A stretch of DNA of 64,000 nt from Spongilla lacustris (lineage: Eukaryota > Porifera > Demospongiae > Spongillida > Spongillidae). The stretch spans positions 26,389,724-26,453,723 of the forward strand of contig OX442415.1 of NCBI GenBank assembly GCA_949361645.1, in the 5' to 3' direction. Below, piece after piece: positions 33,724 to 43,281 of this stretch. Position 1 is the stretch's first letter, and each line of letters begins with the position of its first letter. The translations under genes were made by a program, and so were the position numbers. A model generated the notes under the pieces. It had not been told where the DNA came from and made no database searches. It saw only the letters and a program-made list of their open reading frames with translations.

Positions 33724-34939
33724 CATAGATTAATAACCTTACGGAACGGGATTGGAAACGCTATATCCATTCCAATTCAACGCTATGTGTCGTCATAGTT
33801 TCGCATGAATGTAATTACTTTTGCTCAGAGAGGCAGTGAAGAAGCAAGTCCAAACAGAGGCATCACAAGGTAAAAGAAGGGGATGATGATTCCCTAAACT
33901 TCCTAGATGGTTTTCTACCCTCGTAGTTGGTTCTTTTTGGGCATCGTTTAAACTTTGGGCTGTGTACGATGACAAAAGCGCGCGAAAAGCGGTGCGAAAG
34001 CGAAGTACAATTTTTTCGTCAACTTCTGTGGCAACAGGCAACATGATCAGGCAACGAAAGATAGCGTCAGAGCAAGCACAGTGAATGTATGGAGACGTAG
34101 TGGTGGTTTCAAGACAACCAGTTTTATAATCGTAAAGATCCATAGCTTCAAACGCAAAACTACGCTTAAAATACCTCCCGCCTTTCGACAATCCTTGTAC
34201 CTTTACGGTTCAAGGTGTCGGCCCCAAAAGTAGTTTTATAAGAAGAAGGAAGGTGGATGGGGGACGTGGTAGGATTGGAAAATCTCTTTACTTAGTGATA
34301 GCTAACTTACACCCCTCGATATGCGAGCAAAAAATTAAATTTTTGTTTTTAAATGTTTCAGTCGACAAGGAAGGTTGTCAAAGAAGCTTAAGGCAAAAAC
34401 GCCAATGCACTAACCTGACTGTCTCCATTGACATTGACATCTGCATGAAAGCCAGGAGTGCTAGGCACCATCTAGAGCAGCAACTTAGTCAAGTTTTACT
34501 GTTGTGCAGACACTTCTTCCTCCATGCAGGTACATGTAAGTTATTTTGGTATGCTTTTTAAAAAGTGATTTTGTTTAGGCAGATGTTTTAATGAAGGGCG
34601 AATGGTCGTGCACCACCCTTCCAGCTTAGATGGGGCATGGGAAGCATCCTTATAATGTGTTGAAAGAGGAGGGCTTTGTCTAAGGTTAGCAGGTCAAGCC
34701 CGCCTCTCTGTCGGCAACCCTTCGCTCTAAACAAACTATATATCTATCCCCAAATTGGTTCTGCCTGGTTCTAGGTATTGTGTGCTGCTCTATTACGAGT
34801 ATATAAATGGTGTTCTTGGGAAAGAGTCTCATAGCCTGCCTATCGATTATAATTACGTCATACGCTCGAGCGAAACTATGATAATCGATTGGCAATGTAT
34901 TGCGTTTCCAATCCCGTTCCGTAAGGTTATTAATCTATG
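33724..34939. mobile_element. 1216-bp DNA element, perfect 38-bp TIRs, 7-bp TSD
   Basis: Left end 33724-33761 (starts CATAGATTAATAACCTTACG) and right end 34902-34939 are exact reverse complements over 38 bases. The flanks carry a perfect 7-bp duplication ATTAAAC (33717-33723, 34940-34946). A 48-bp relative made almost only of the two ends, also with a 7-bp duplication, lies at 39725-39772. No known transposase is visible; two divergent frames lie inside (33793-34191 minus, 34253-34561 plus). The superfamily is unresolved. Confidence 0.92.
33793..34191 (-). CDS. Hypothetical protein inside the 38-bp-TIR element
   Basis: A 132-codon minus-strand frame beginning MSKGGRYFKRSFAFEAMDLY and containing VATEVDEKIVLRFRTAFRAL. 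Composition looks protein-like (mixed, no low complexity), but I recognise no domain. It could be a transposase remnant, a captured exon, or chance. It starts about 60 bp from a plus-strand frame pointing the other way, a layout compatible with a divergent two-gene element. Confidence 0.3.
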   Translation of the reverse strand: MSKGGRYFKRSFAFEAMDLYDYKTGCLETTTTSPYIHCACSDAIFRCLIMLPVATEVDEKIVLRFRTAFRALLSSYTAQSLNDAQKEPTTRVENHLGSLGNHHPLLLPCDASVWTCFFTASLSKSNYIHAKL

Positions 34940-34946
34940 ATTAAAC

Positions 34947-35736
34947 ATCAAGAGGCTGTAACATCCTGTATCAGAATGTGAATGTCAAATCAAAATTTGA
35001 CTGATTCGACGCGTTTTTTTGCTGTGGCTACTCTAAAGGATGTAGGCACTTGTATGATCCAGCACCAGCATCTCATCGAGCAGCTAAGATATATTCTCTC
35101 TGGTTAGCAGTATAAGTCACTACAGAAGATCTATCAGGCCTAGCAGCTGCTCAGCTCAGTGACTTTGCTGATGCATCAACATTCTTTATTTTTCCTGCTA
35201 CAAGGTTTCGATCTCCCTCTAAGAGCTGGCATAACTGCCATTCGTAAGGTTCAGGACAGGCCATTCTCACAGCCGTACGTATAAAATTCGCGAAACTTAC
35301 ATCAGAAGATAGTGCCCAAAGTAATAGGTTGACTTCAGTGTCTTTTTATGTAGACATAAGGTACCGTACATCAAGGCAGAGGCACACAGAATAACAAAAC
35401 CGTAAGAAGCCCGGGCGTGACGTTCTTTGGTGTAATCAACATTCCATTGTTTACGCGCAACTGGCCCATTAAAATCAACAGCTGACCATTCAGTTAGTTG
35501 GCAGTCATGGTGGGAGGTGCCCAACATGATCACCCTAATGGTCACAAATGGTGGGAGGTGCCCATATGCCAACAATCCCACCATCACGTACACATCTCCA
35601 CATACAAGGTGAAGCACATAACACATGCATATCTATCTACATACATCCACAGATCTCTCCAATATGCGAGTCCTGTCTCAAACAGTTGTTTTGGTCATTA
35701 TACTACTAAAACCATAATATTATATGCTGGTCACTT
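34947..35736. other. Spacer and TRIM 3' flank
   Basis: 34947-35470 shows no gene; a short plus-strand stretch near 35200-35280 (ctacaaggtttcgatctccctctaagagctgg) reads LQGFDLPLRAGITAI, possibly retroelement debris. From 35471 it is TRIM 3' flank (aatcaacagctgaccattcag, ggtgggaggtgcccaac) running to the cut end of copy J. Confidence 0.45.
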
Positions 35737-36529
35737 GGAGAGTTCAATGGTTTCCAACTCCATCAACAACACTTCAGTTCTTCCTTTCCTCCAATGTCTC
35801 CATCAGTTGCTTAAAGGCCTGTATGATGGCCAGTTCAGCTTCTTGTTTGGAGGTCTCCATCTGTTGCATCATCTTCTTATTGGCATCAATGGCACCAGCC
35901 AATGTTGACATAACCTCTTGTGCACATTCAAGTGTCCCTCTCATTTCATCTCTATCAGCTTCTGCAACAGTGGACAGCTCAGTGATGTTGTGGTCTTTGT
36001 GAAATATCATGACACAGAGCTGATTGATGAAACATCTACAAGTCTTACAGTAGATGTGATGCTCTGTTGGTTTTATGAGTGTTGGTAGCAGTGTGGCTGA
36101 CTCCCTGTCCAGTCCTATCACATTGTGCTGGGACAGCTGTGGAACACGATTGTGACATTCTTGGCCACCTTTGCACATGAACATGTGACATGAGCAACAG
36201 AATACAACTGCAGGATCATTGCATCCTTGTACACAGAAGGTACAAGACACTCCAGAGCTACTGGCAAACTTGGACATGTACCCAGCAACCTCCACCTCAA
36301 ATCCAAGATGGAGGTTCTGAGGGAAAGCACTGGCCCCTCCCACTGGGATGGGAACATTTCTTAGACAGGTGGGACACTGAAGGCTTTTCTGAGGTCCAAC
36401 CTTCTCCATCTCCCTGTAAAGGCACTGACAACAGAAGGAGTGCAGACATGGTAGTATTCTTGGGTCACTGAAGGGCCCAGAGCACATCTGACAGGTCACG
36501 TGATGTGGAAGGCAATCGTTTGTAGTCAT
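35737..36529 (-). pseudogene. TRIM-NHL copy J, N-terminal half only
   Basis: ATG 36527-36529 (MTTNDCLPHHVTC). The frame is open for RING (all eight ligands), B-box 1, a B-box 2 that has lost about 13 residues (SDPKRKKLDLDFY segment) near 36053, and the first part of the coiled coil (35774-36529). It then ends at about 35737, where filamin and NHL are deleted and the 3' flank follows directly. A RING/B-box-only product with unknown tail is conceivable. Confidence 0.87.
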
Positions 36530-36900
36530 TCTACAGACGAGATGAAAGTACTATTAGTAACACCATGAAGTAAAAATACACTAAATGCACCATATTTTTC
36601 ATTTCGGAGAGATGCTATCGATCGGTATCGTGTACCGATTTAGGTGACTTGGGTCGATAAGTTTAGCTACCTGGGGTACGCCGAGCACAACTAATGAAGG
36701 TTTCTATAACGCTCCCCGTTAAGCAATACGGCTCCTATATACCTACTCTAGTAGTAGTCTCGGCCCCAGACCCAACGGACGCAGCTGCGGATGGATTACA
36801 TCACCGGTGATGTAATCCATCCGCAGCTGCGTCCGTTGGGTCTGGGGCCGAGACTACTCTAGTAGTACCTGTCGAGGCGCTCACGGTTGTATGCGGCTGG
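36530..36900 (-). promoter_or_regulatory. Upstream block of TRIM copy J, split by a palindrome
   Basis: Matches the block of copy L best (cggtatcgtgtaccgatttaggtga, gtcgataagtttagctac, gaaggtttctataacgctcccc, cctactctagta.. cctgtcgaggcgctc). It is interrupted by a 106-bp palindrome at 36753-36858. The sequence right of 36900 diverges, so the CACGTG box is not found here. Confidence 0.5.
36753..36858. mobile_element. Perfect 106-bp palindrome (snap-back MITE)
   Basis: Centre TCACCGGTGA at 36801-36810; both arms (53 bp) are exact reverse complements out to AGTAGTCTCGG / CCGAGACTACT. It is absent from the equivalent position of copy L, where 'cctactctagtacctg' is continuous. ACTCTAGTA occurs on both sides, so an about 9-bp target duplication is likely, though its exact edges overlap the arm ends. 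Confidence 0.9.
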
Positions 36901-37371
36901 AAACTAAGTCAATAATTAGATCATTTACGGTATTACTATATATTTCTTAACTTATGGCTCATTATAGACATCTGATGTTTAAAAGCAAACCATGATTCAC
37001 CAGAACTAGCAAATCAAAAAGTGAAAACGAACTCAAACACTGCATTCCTTTTCCTGTCATGTCCAGTCGATGCGCACAATTGAAATTCCACATCGATAGC
37101 ATGCGCATACCGTTTAGCAAGGTCACGCGATACGTATTTAGAAGGAGGGCGTTACTAAATTCGACGACGTAGCCTTTGGTGACTGAACTGGAAGGTAAGA
37201 GTACTACAGCGATGCTCATGAGGCATGTGGCTACCAGAATTTACTAACCTGAAGTGGCAACGCATTTTCTGTCACCACGAACAAGCTGAGCGTATTGCAT
37301 GAATAATCGACGTACGTTGTGGTTTTGCCCTATACATATAAACATTATAGGTATGGATTACAATTTCCATA
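36901..37371. other. Unassigned sequence left of the RAG1-like gene
   Basis: No recognised gene. It has a minus-strand frame of 85 codons (36962-37219) without family resemblance. 'aacattatag' immediately before 37351 could be a splice acceptor for the module that follows. Confidence 0.35.
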
Positions 37372-38915
37372 CATTGCAGAGTGTGTGGGCAGAGGCTAAC
37401 GAAGTACAGGGCAAAGAAAAGAACCAGCTCTGAGTGCATAGCATTCTCAGCTGAGCTGAAAATAGCTTTTGACATTGACACATCTGGGGATGATGTCACC
37501 CTGAGGTGTTCTGCATGCAATGTAAGCTGCCATCACAAAGTGAGTGCATCACAAATGTGCGGTGATGCTATTTAAGTGGCAAAACAAGTAGACATATGAC
37601 ATCATGAGAGGTAAACAGGTCATCTTGAGAAGATTGCCCCTCCTCTAGTTCTCCATAGTGAGCCTAGCCCACCTTTGGCAAAGGCTAACAACCTGTCAAT
37701 GCTAAAGGAGCTGAAGTGTGCACTGTGCTCCACCATCTTCTCACAGCCACTGGAACTGCTGTGTGGTGCACTGGTGTGCTCCAAATGCCTCCGGGAGTGG
37801 ATAGCAGCATATGATGCTATGAACCGTCCATGCTGCTCAGAGGACTGATAGTCCTCTGCTGCTCAGAGATGGTCTCATGTTGCTCAGAGATGGTCTCATG
37901 CTGCCCAGAGGATGGTCCCATGCTGCCCAGAGGATGGTCCCATGCTGCCCAGAGGATGATCCCCTACTGCTCAGAGGATGATCCCCTGCTGCTCAGAGGA
38001 TGGTCCCCTGCTGCTCAGAGGATGATCCCCTGCTGCTCAGAGGATGATCCCCTGCTGCTCAGAGGATGGCCCCCTGCTGCTTAGAGGATGGCCCCCTGCT
38101 GCTCAGAGGACGGTTCCCTGCTGCTCAGAGGATGGCCCCCTGCTGCTCAGAGGATGGTCCCCTGCTGCTCAGAGGATGGCCCCCTGCTGCTCAGAGGATG
38201 GTCCCCTGCTGCTCAGAGGATGGCCCCCTGCTGCTCAGAGGATGGTCCCCTGCTGCTCAGAGGATGGCCCCCTGCTGCTCAGAGGATGGTCACCAGGATG
38301 GTCCCCTAGTCAGACTAGAAGCGCGCAGCGGGATTACTGAAGAGGGCCATCTCTACCAGTCCTGACAAAGCCATCATACAACTTGCTACAGGGGAAGCAG
38401 TTAAGTGAATGTCATTGACTTGTACCAAGGTTACATAATATATACACTCACTTCTGCCAATGACATTTATGCATGTCACCAGAGCTAACCAGGACACTAC
38501 AGCTGCCTACTCATCATGGACTGAAGTTCAGGTACATGTATTGCCGGCGATTAAGGCTGGGCTTGCCATACCTTGGAATACACTGAGGCTTCTAAGGCGG
38601 TATGTCACAACATACAGCAAAGGCTAAATTCTAACTCACTGGTGTTTCAGGTGGCTCAAATCACCAGGAATCTGTCTGCCGGGCTGGTGAGGAAATGATG
38701 CACCACATATCCAGCCAATTTGTTGGTGATAACCCCAAAGGAGAAATAGCCCCCTTGTCAGGGGGCCAAGTCAAATTCTTGGCTTGACATTTGCTCCAAT
38801 CCACAACCACATGCAGAACCTGATGCGCATTGTGCAAGAACACTTACTAAGTATTGAGCAACAATTGGTAGCTGCCATCCCCCCTCCAGCCAAGAGAGTA
38901 AAGAATAAATACTAA
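37372..38915 (+). pseudogene. RAG1 N-terminal-region-like (N-RAG-TP-like) gene, broken
   Basis: First module (37372-37575): HCRVCGQRL, then AFSAELKIAFDIDTSGDDV and CSACNVSCHHK. This CxxCG....F..DxxxD......CxxC pattern resembles the zinc-binding segment before the RING in RAG1 and in N-RAG-TP transposon proteins. In the same frame, after three stops (37573-37614), comes GHLEKIAPP, then LKCALCSTIFSQPLELLCGA and LVCSKCLREW ending in PCCSED, a C3HC-type RING (37715-37848). The next codon is a stop, and a 22-bp minisatellite (37831-38292) takes over. Later pieces (LATGEAVK; MMHHISSQFVGDNPKGEIAP; IEQQLVAAIPPPAKRVKNKY to TAA at 38913-38915) lie in changing frames. No RAG1 catalytic core is visible. 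The family call rests on motif layout and is moderately secure; another RING protein is the alternative. Confidence 0.55.
37831..38292 (+). repeat. 22-bp minisatellite grown from the RING codons
   Basis: About 20 tandem units of GATGG(T/C)CCCCTGCTGCTCAGAG. The first unit overlaps the codons for CCSED at the end of the RAG1-like RING (tgctgctcagaggac), so the array was probably seeded there. Early units (37850-37950) are variant (TCTCATGCTGCCC). As 22 is not a multiple of 3 and the unit has no stop, all plus-strand frames are open; these are not evidence of genes. Confidence 0.92.
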
Positions 38916-39500
38916 TTCAGTTCAAGCTCAATCTATTTACATACGAACATAGAGTCAAATTTAGACCAAAAGAAATGTAAGGCTATATTTTAAACGCTCA
39001 GTTAAAACCAAACTTCATTGCGCAAATATTAATTCCCCCACCCCCCCCCCCACCCCCCCCAAAAGACACCAAAATGGTGGATTTTCAAAGGCTAGGAATC
39101 TACTTCAGAAAATGCGTTGCCACTAACCTGTACCAACATACGACAGTACAAACAACTAACTTTACCGTGATAGCTTTGGCATGTTCCATCTCAGTCACCG
39201 AGCGTCGTTGTCGTTTTTGAACACATGTAGTCGGTGATCGCCGTGCGTAAGTCGATAGGTTTGAAGAACCAGAGCCGACAGTTGGCAACACCAGGCCACG
39301 TGATTTTTGCTTACAATATAGTTCAAAGGTGTTTATCACTGCTAGTATGGCTTTTAGGTGTTGATAATGTTTTATGTACCTCGTGCACAGCTGGTTCTCA
39401 AGGGCATCGGTTGTCAGGCTCGTTGCTATGGGTGTACGTAACCATTTCAATTTTTCGGGGCGTAGGGCTTAGTTTCCACGCGTTCAATGAGAGCAGACCA
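38916..39500. other. Spacer with unassigned minus-strand frame
   Basis: C-rich tract at 39034-39060. A minus-strand frame of 116 codons (39100-39450: MKWLRTPIATSLTTDALENQ, YARRSPTTCVQKRQRRSVTE) looks protein-like but is unassigned. It could be a first exon, since GTAAAG follows a good frame near 39165. Confidence in a real gene is low. Confidence 0.35.
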
Positions 39501-39504
39501 CCGT

Positions 39505-39652
39505 GCGCTCGCGATCAGTTTGCTTTATGTATCACGTGACTGAAACAGTTACATGAGCCTCGTCTCCAGGCTATAGTTTTATATTAAAGTTAGCGGGATT
39601 TTTAAAAATTGTCCGGCTAACTGAATATAAAATCGGGCCTGGGGACGAGGCT
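39505..39652 (-). promoter_or_regulatory. Relic of a TRIM upstream block plus MITE, no TRIM gene
   Basis: 'gtgcgctcgcgatcagtttgctttatgta' and TCACGTGAC (39532-39540) match the far end of the TRIM upstream block, followed by the MITE AGCCTCGTCTCCAGGC...GCCTGGGGACGAGGCT (39555-39652). No TRIM body lies to the left, so a copy has been lost and replaced by the DNA at 36.9-39.5 kb. Confidence 0.7.
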
Positions 39653-39724
39653 AGTAAAATTGCAGATTGTAAGTGGCACGGGCCGGGGGTCATATGTACT
39701 GCATGGTTTTGCTGTTACATAAAT

Positions 39725-39772
39725 CATAGATTAATAACCTTACGGAACGTTTTGTAAGGTTATTAATCTATG
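39725..39772. mobile_element. 48-bp micro-MITE of the 33724 family, 7-bp TSD
   Basis: CATAGATTAATAACCTTACG, a short centre, and the inverse TAAGGTTATTAATCTATG. Flanked by CATAAAT on both sides (39718-39724, 39773-39779), while other cassettes have CATAAAT once ('gttacataaatcaataac'). Its termini match the 1216-bp element at 33724-34939. Confidence 0.93.
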
Positions 39773-39849
39773 CATAAATCAATAATCTGTGTGACCAAAA
39801 AAGAAAGAAATCCATATATTTACTGTTCCAATCAACTGTGAACTGCAAC

Positions 39850-40805
39850 GGGCTTCCACAATTACCAGGGTGTAGAAAAAAAAAAAACTGCTCTGGTCTG
39901 CATTTATCTCATCACCTGTCTCACGCAGTAGAGAGGTCCGACAGCAAGATGCAGTCTGTGTTGAGTCTATCCTCACACTGCTTAAAATCCTCTTCTTGTA
40001 AGTTGGATGACCATAACTTCAATTTACAGCTAAACTCAACTTCTGTGGCAGACAAGGCACGTCTTTTGTCAGTTTCTTCCCCTCATGCTGCCTCCTGGCT
40101 TTCCATTGTGCCCTCTGATAGCTTGGGGCTTCACAGGTACATGGATCCCCCAGTTTTTCAGGTTGCCATCGAATGGTGGCTTGGCCTTGATAAATCAGAC
40201 GGCCTCCCAATGTGCACTGTGCCCTGACCACCATGCAGTTACCTGCAAGCAACAACTTAGGTAGAGACCACAGCAAGACCCGTCCAGCTGACATCGTGCT
40301 TCCCAACGGGGTTTTGGACAGAACTGCAGCATTAGATGTGTCCATTACCTCACCACTAAATTCCGTCACTCTGTTGGAAGCGGGAGTGTCGTCCACAGCT
40401 GCTGTCCAGGCCACTGAATATAGGAAACACCAAGCCAATGACCCCAAATGCTCAGAGCTAGGATTAGTTGGGCGTAGCCCGACCATCACATATGTGGGCT
40501 ATTATCACATATAGCCCACATAAGCTATCAGATGGGTTCAAATCCAGGTATAGGCTTGATACCCGACCTTCCGCCAATACGCGAAGGTCGGGCTACGCCC
40601 AACTAAGCTAGGATGGGTATGTGTCCTCGTGGTTGTTGAAACCTTTGGGGCTTGGGGGAAAAGAAGCCACTGCCATCATCTCCTCAGTAGCCTCCAGACT
40701 TGCCACCTCCATGTGCTGGCCAAAGTCCATCCTACTGAACGGGATCTATGGCCAATTGAACCTCAACCTTGTCTGTGCCATCCTCTTTAGGATAGTTCCT
40801 CCAAC
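39850..40805 (+). pseudogene. Non-LTR retroelement fragment (family 1), split by a MITE
   Basis: Same content as 13330-14165: KLDDHNFNLQLNSTSVADKA, SWLSIVPSDSLGL, WWLGLDKSD, then a deletion of the zinc-binding region and HSKTRPADIVLPNGVLDRTA. At 40465-40605 a MITE interrupts it inside LGWVC. Ends with YGQLNLNLVCAI. Non-functional. Confidence 0.75.
40465..40605. mobile_element. 141-bp MITE with TAGTTGGGCGTAGCCCGACC ends, 9-bp TSD
   Basis: Perfect terminal inverted repeats (TAGTTGGGCGTAGCCCGACC and its complement). The 9-bp target duplication AGCTAGGAT flanks it (40456-40464 and 40606-40614), compared with a single copy in the uninterrupted retroelement fragments. Internal segment shares 'acaaatccaggtata'-like text with 627-816. 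Confidence 0.95.
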
Positions 40806-40959
40806 ATAGAGCTGAATATTGTATTTATGTGCTATAATTGTATAATTGATATTAATACATTATAATGATAATAATATATTCATACATGCTGTAACCATCA
40901 CTATTACATACATCTATTATAAATATTAGGTAATACACAGCAGCAAGATAAATAAATGC

Positions 40960-41300
40960 ACCCTACTACAGGGGCAAAACATCTGGAGAGGATGGATGTG
41001 GCTAAGTTGAGGTTCAGCCTGCCATATAAGGCAGCCAGGTTAGCCCTGTTGGAGCTAGTCACAAGGCGAGAGGCCAGAAGTGAAAATGACTCCATTGCTT
41101 CTGTCCGCCAAGCACCATACGCCTCAACCACCATGGAGACGCAAACCCACCCTAGCTCCTTGCTTTCTCTGCTCAGTAGCTCTGGCAGCCTGACCTGCTG
41201 CTAGTCCCGCTTCAAGTAAAACATTGAAGTTAATTATAAGCGGTGATGTCACAGACAAGTCGAAGGCTGCTGGCTATAAAATTTGTCAGCTTACAAGACC
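40960..41300 (-). pseudogene. Non-LTR retroelement fragment, opposite strand
   Basis: Minus-strand remnant VVEAYGAWRTEAMESFSLLA, YGRLNLNLATSILSRC (40904-41134), converging on 39850-40805. Upstream, 41200-41300 holds pieces of SVTSPL-type sequence. Dead. Confidence 0.7.
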
Positions 41301-42090
41301 ATGCCATCATCAGTCCCTGCAATACAGAATTTACAGCATTTACTCTCAATAGGCACACACACACACATATGTCTAGGTGTCACGTAGCCATTGCCCTGGT
41401 GACGTTACTGTACACATGTATCTGCTGGCCTGTCGTGTCCCATTGTTTGGCTGGTTGGTTAGTTGCTATAAAATTAGGGCGGTTAATTAAATATTTCAGA
41501 AGAGAAGCTTTGAAATTAAACCATGTATCCATGTTAATCTGATACAAACAGACCAGCACTGCACATACTTAACTGTTATTGTTCGATTTAGTACCAAGTT
41601 TGTACCACAACTGAACATAAGCGAGGGGGGGGGGGGGGGGGGGAGGGAGAGGGTTCCTACTTTGTACCCCTAAAGATGATCATACACTAGGCATGGAGAT
41701 GTGCAGCAGGAGTTCACTGCCTATGTGGGTCTGGGGACGAGACTAGAGGTGGAGGTGATGTGATGGTGATGTGAAGGTGGTGGTGACATGGATTGTTTGA
41801 TGAGGTGGTTATTTAGTATAAAGACAAATCAATAACATGTTGCATGACTCAAATGAAATAGTAAAATTTCAATAAACCATCAGTAATTGATGAACTTTTA
41901 CCCATATCCATTTGAATTGCACACAACATGTTGCCTAGCATATGATGGCCTTTAAGATTAACTTGCAATGAGGGGGGAGGTCCAGGGTCTATGAAAGCTG
42001 TCTTGTTCCCCACAGAGGCTGCTGGATCACGAGGGGGTGGAGCTATGGTGTGCATATATGTCTACGGCACCAGCAATCTCTGTTACTTGT
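41301..42090. other. Cassette spacer with G-run
   Basis: Shared spacer like 22346-23076: 'ggtgtcacgtagccattgccc', 'gatacaaacagaccagcactg', G-run at about 41626-41643, GATGGTGATGTGAAGGTGG, and 'ttgttccccacagaggctgctggatcacgagggggtgg'. No gene. Confidence 0.6.
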
Positions 42091-42185
42091 AGCCTCATGT
42101 CCAGGCCTTAGTTTTATATTAAAGTTAGCTAGATTAAAAAAAAAAAAAAATTGTTGAATATAAGTTAGGGCCTGGGGACGAGGCT
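42091..42185. mobile_element. CCTCGTCCCCAGG-type MITE
   Basis: AGCCTCATGTCCAGGCC at left and GGCCTGGGGACGAGGCT at right, with an internal A-run. Same family and same neighbour as 23077-23169. Confidence 0.8.
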
Positions 42186-42269
42186 AGCAAAAATTGCGGA
42201 TTGAAGTGGCACGGGGTCATAATTATGATGTGTGCTATCACTGCTATATGTACTGCATGGTTTTTTTAT

Positions 42270-43003
42270 TTGTTGGTAACCCACCTAGCACGGTCAACAC
42301 CTCCTTCACTAATGTCAGAGGCAGTGTTTAGTCAGTTTGACAACGATGTTCTTCATTGCTTTGAATTATCTTCAGCAATTGAGCTAACACTTCCAGCAGC
42401 TAAGCAGGCCACACTTAACCTGAGCCATGGTGGCATTGGTCTGCGTTCACTTCATCGCCACATTCCTGCTGCATACATCTCATCTCTAACCATGTCAGTG
42501 CCTTCGGACGTTTGCTCTGCAACTTCAAAGGATCACCTTCTTGCTGCATTGAATGCTTTCAATGCCAAGGTCAGTCAGCCAGATGCCATCTCAGTTGAAA
42601 ATGTACTTGATGTTCCACCTCACCAGCACTCACTGTCCTCTCGCATTGAAGAAGCTGACTTCAATTCTCAGATGCCAGCAGCCCAGCACTGTGACAAAGG
42701 GTCAGATTGCATGCTATTTCAGCACCCCAAGCCCATGCATGGCTTAAAGTGCAGCCTTCACCAAAGTAGGTCTTGCGTTGATGCCTGATGAAGCACAGGT
42801 CATTCTAAAATGGTGGCTTGGCCTTCCTTTCACACCTGATGGCACTCCATGCCCGCTTTGTCATCACAACATGGATGCTTGGGGGCATCACATGCTTACT
42901 TGTCGTTATGGAGGTGATATGATAACCAGACACAACCAGCTCAGAGACTGCATTGCTGACTTCTGCAACAAGGCATGCCTTTCCCCAAAATTGATAAAGG
43001 ATT
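42270..43003 (+). pseudogene. Non-LTR retroelement RT C-terminus (family 2), joined to TRIM copy K
   Basis: Long open stretches: 42201-42788 (SAIELTLPAAKQATLNLSHG, GIGLRSLHRHIPAAYISSLT) and 42778-43017 (LKWWLGLPFTPDGTPCPLCH, AWGHHMLTCRYGG, RHNQLRDCIADFCNKACLSP). It is the better-preserved family-2 copy, with the zinc-binding CxxC...HxxxHxxxC intact. At 43003 it breaks off after 'ttgataaagga' and continues as TRIM coiled-coil sequence on the other strand. Confidence 0.78.
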
Positions 43004-43281
43004 CTCCACCTTCTTGAGGGTGGCCTTCAGTTCATTGGGTACCAGTCCTCCAAGAGCTACCACCTCATGGTCAGTGTGGGTCTGGAGGATGTGGGAGGTC
43101 ACCTCAGTGTACTGACTGATGTCATGTTGGATCTTCTCAAACTGCTCCTTCTGAAGGGTCAGAGATGTTGTCTTGGAGAGTGCAATGGTTTCCAACTCCA
43201 TCAACAATGCATTCTTTCTTTCCTCCAATGTCTCCATCAGTTGCTTAAAGGTCTATATGATGACCAGTTCAGTACACTGTT
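43003..43281 (-). pseudogene. TRIM-NHL copy K, coiled-coil fragment
   Basis: Minus strand encodes METLEERKNALLMELETIAL, the rest of the coiled coil and LKATLKKVEN, the start of the filamin linker. The left end is fused to a retroelement fragment; the right end stops at 'gaccagttcagtacactg', the same point where copy C stops (8810), followed by the same kind of AT-rich DNA. Confidence 0.88.

Noticed and set aside
37830..38365. Plus-strand ORFs of 73-99 codons in three frames
   Set aside because: They are translations of a stop-free 22-bp repeat; only the preceding RING codons have independent support.
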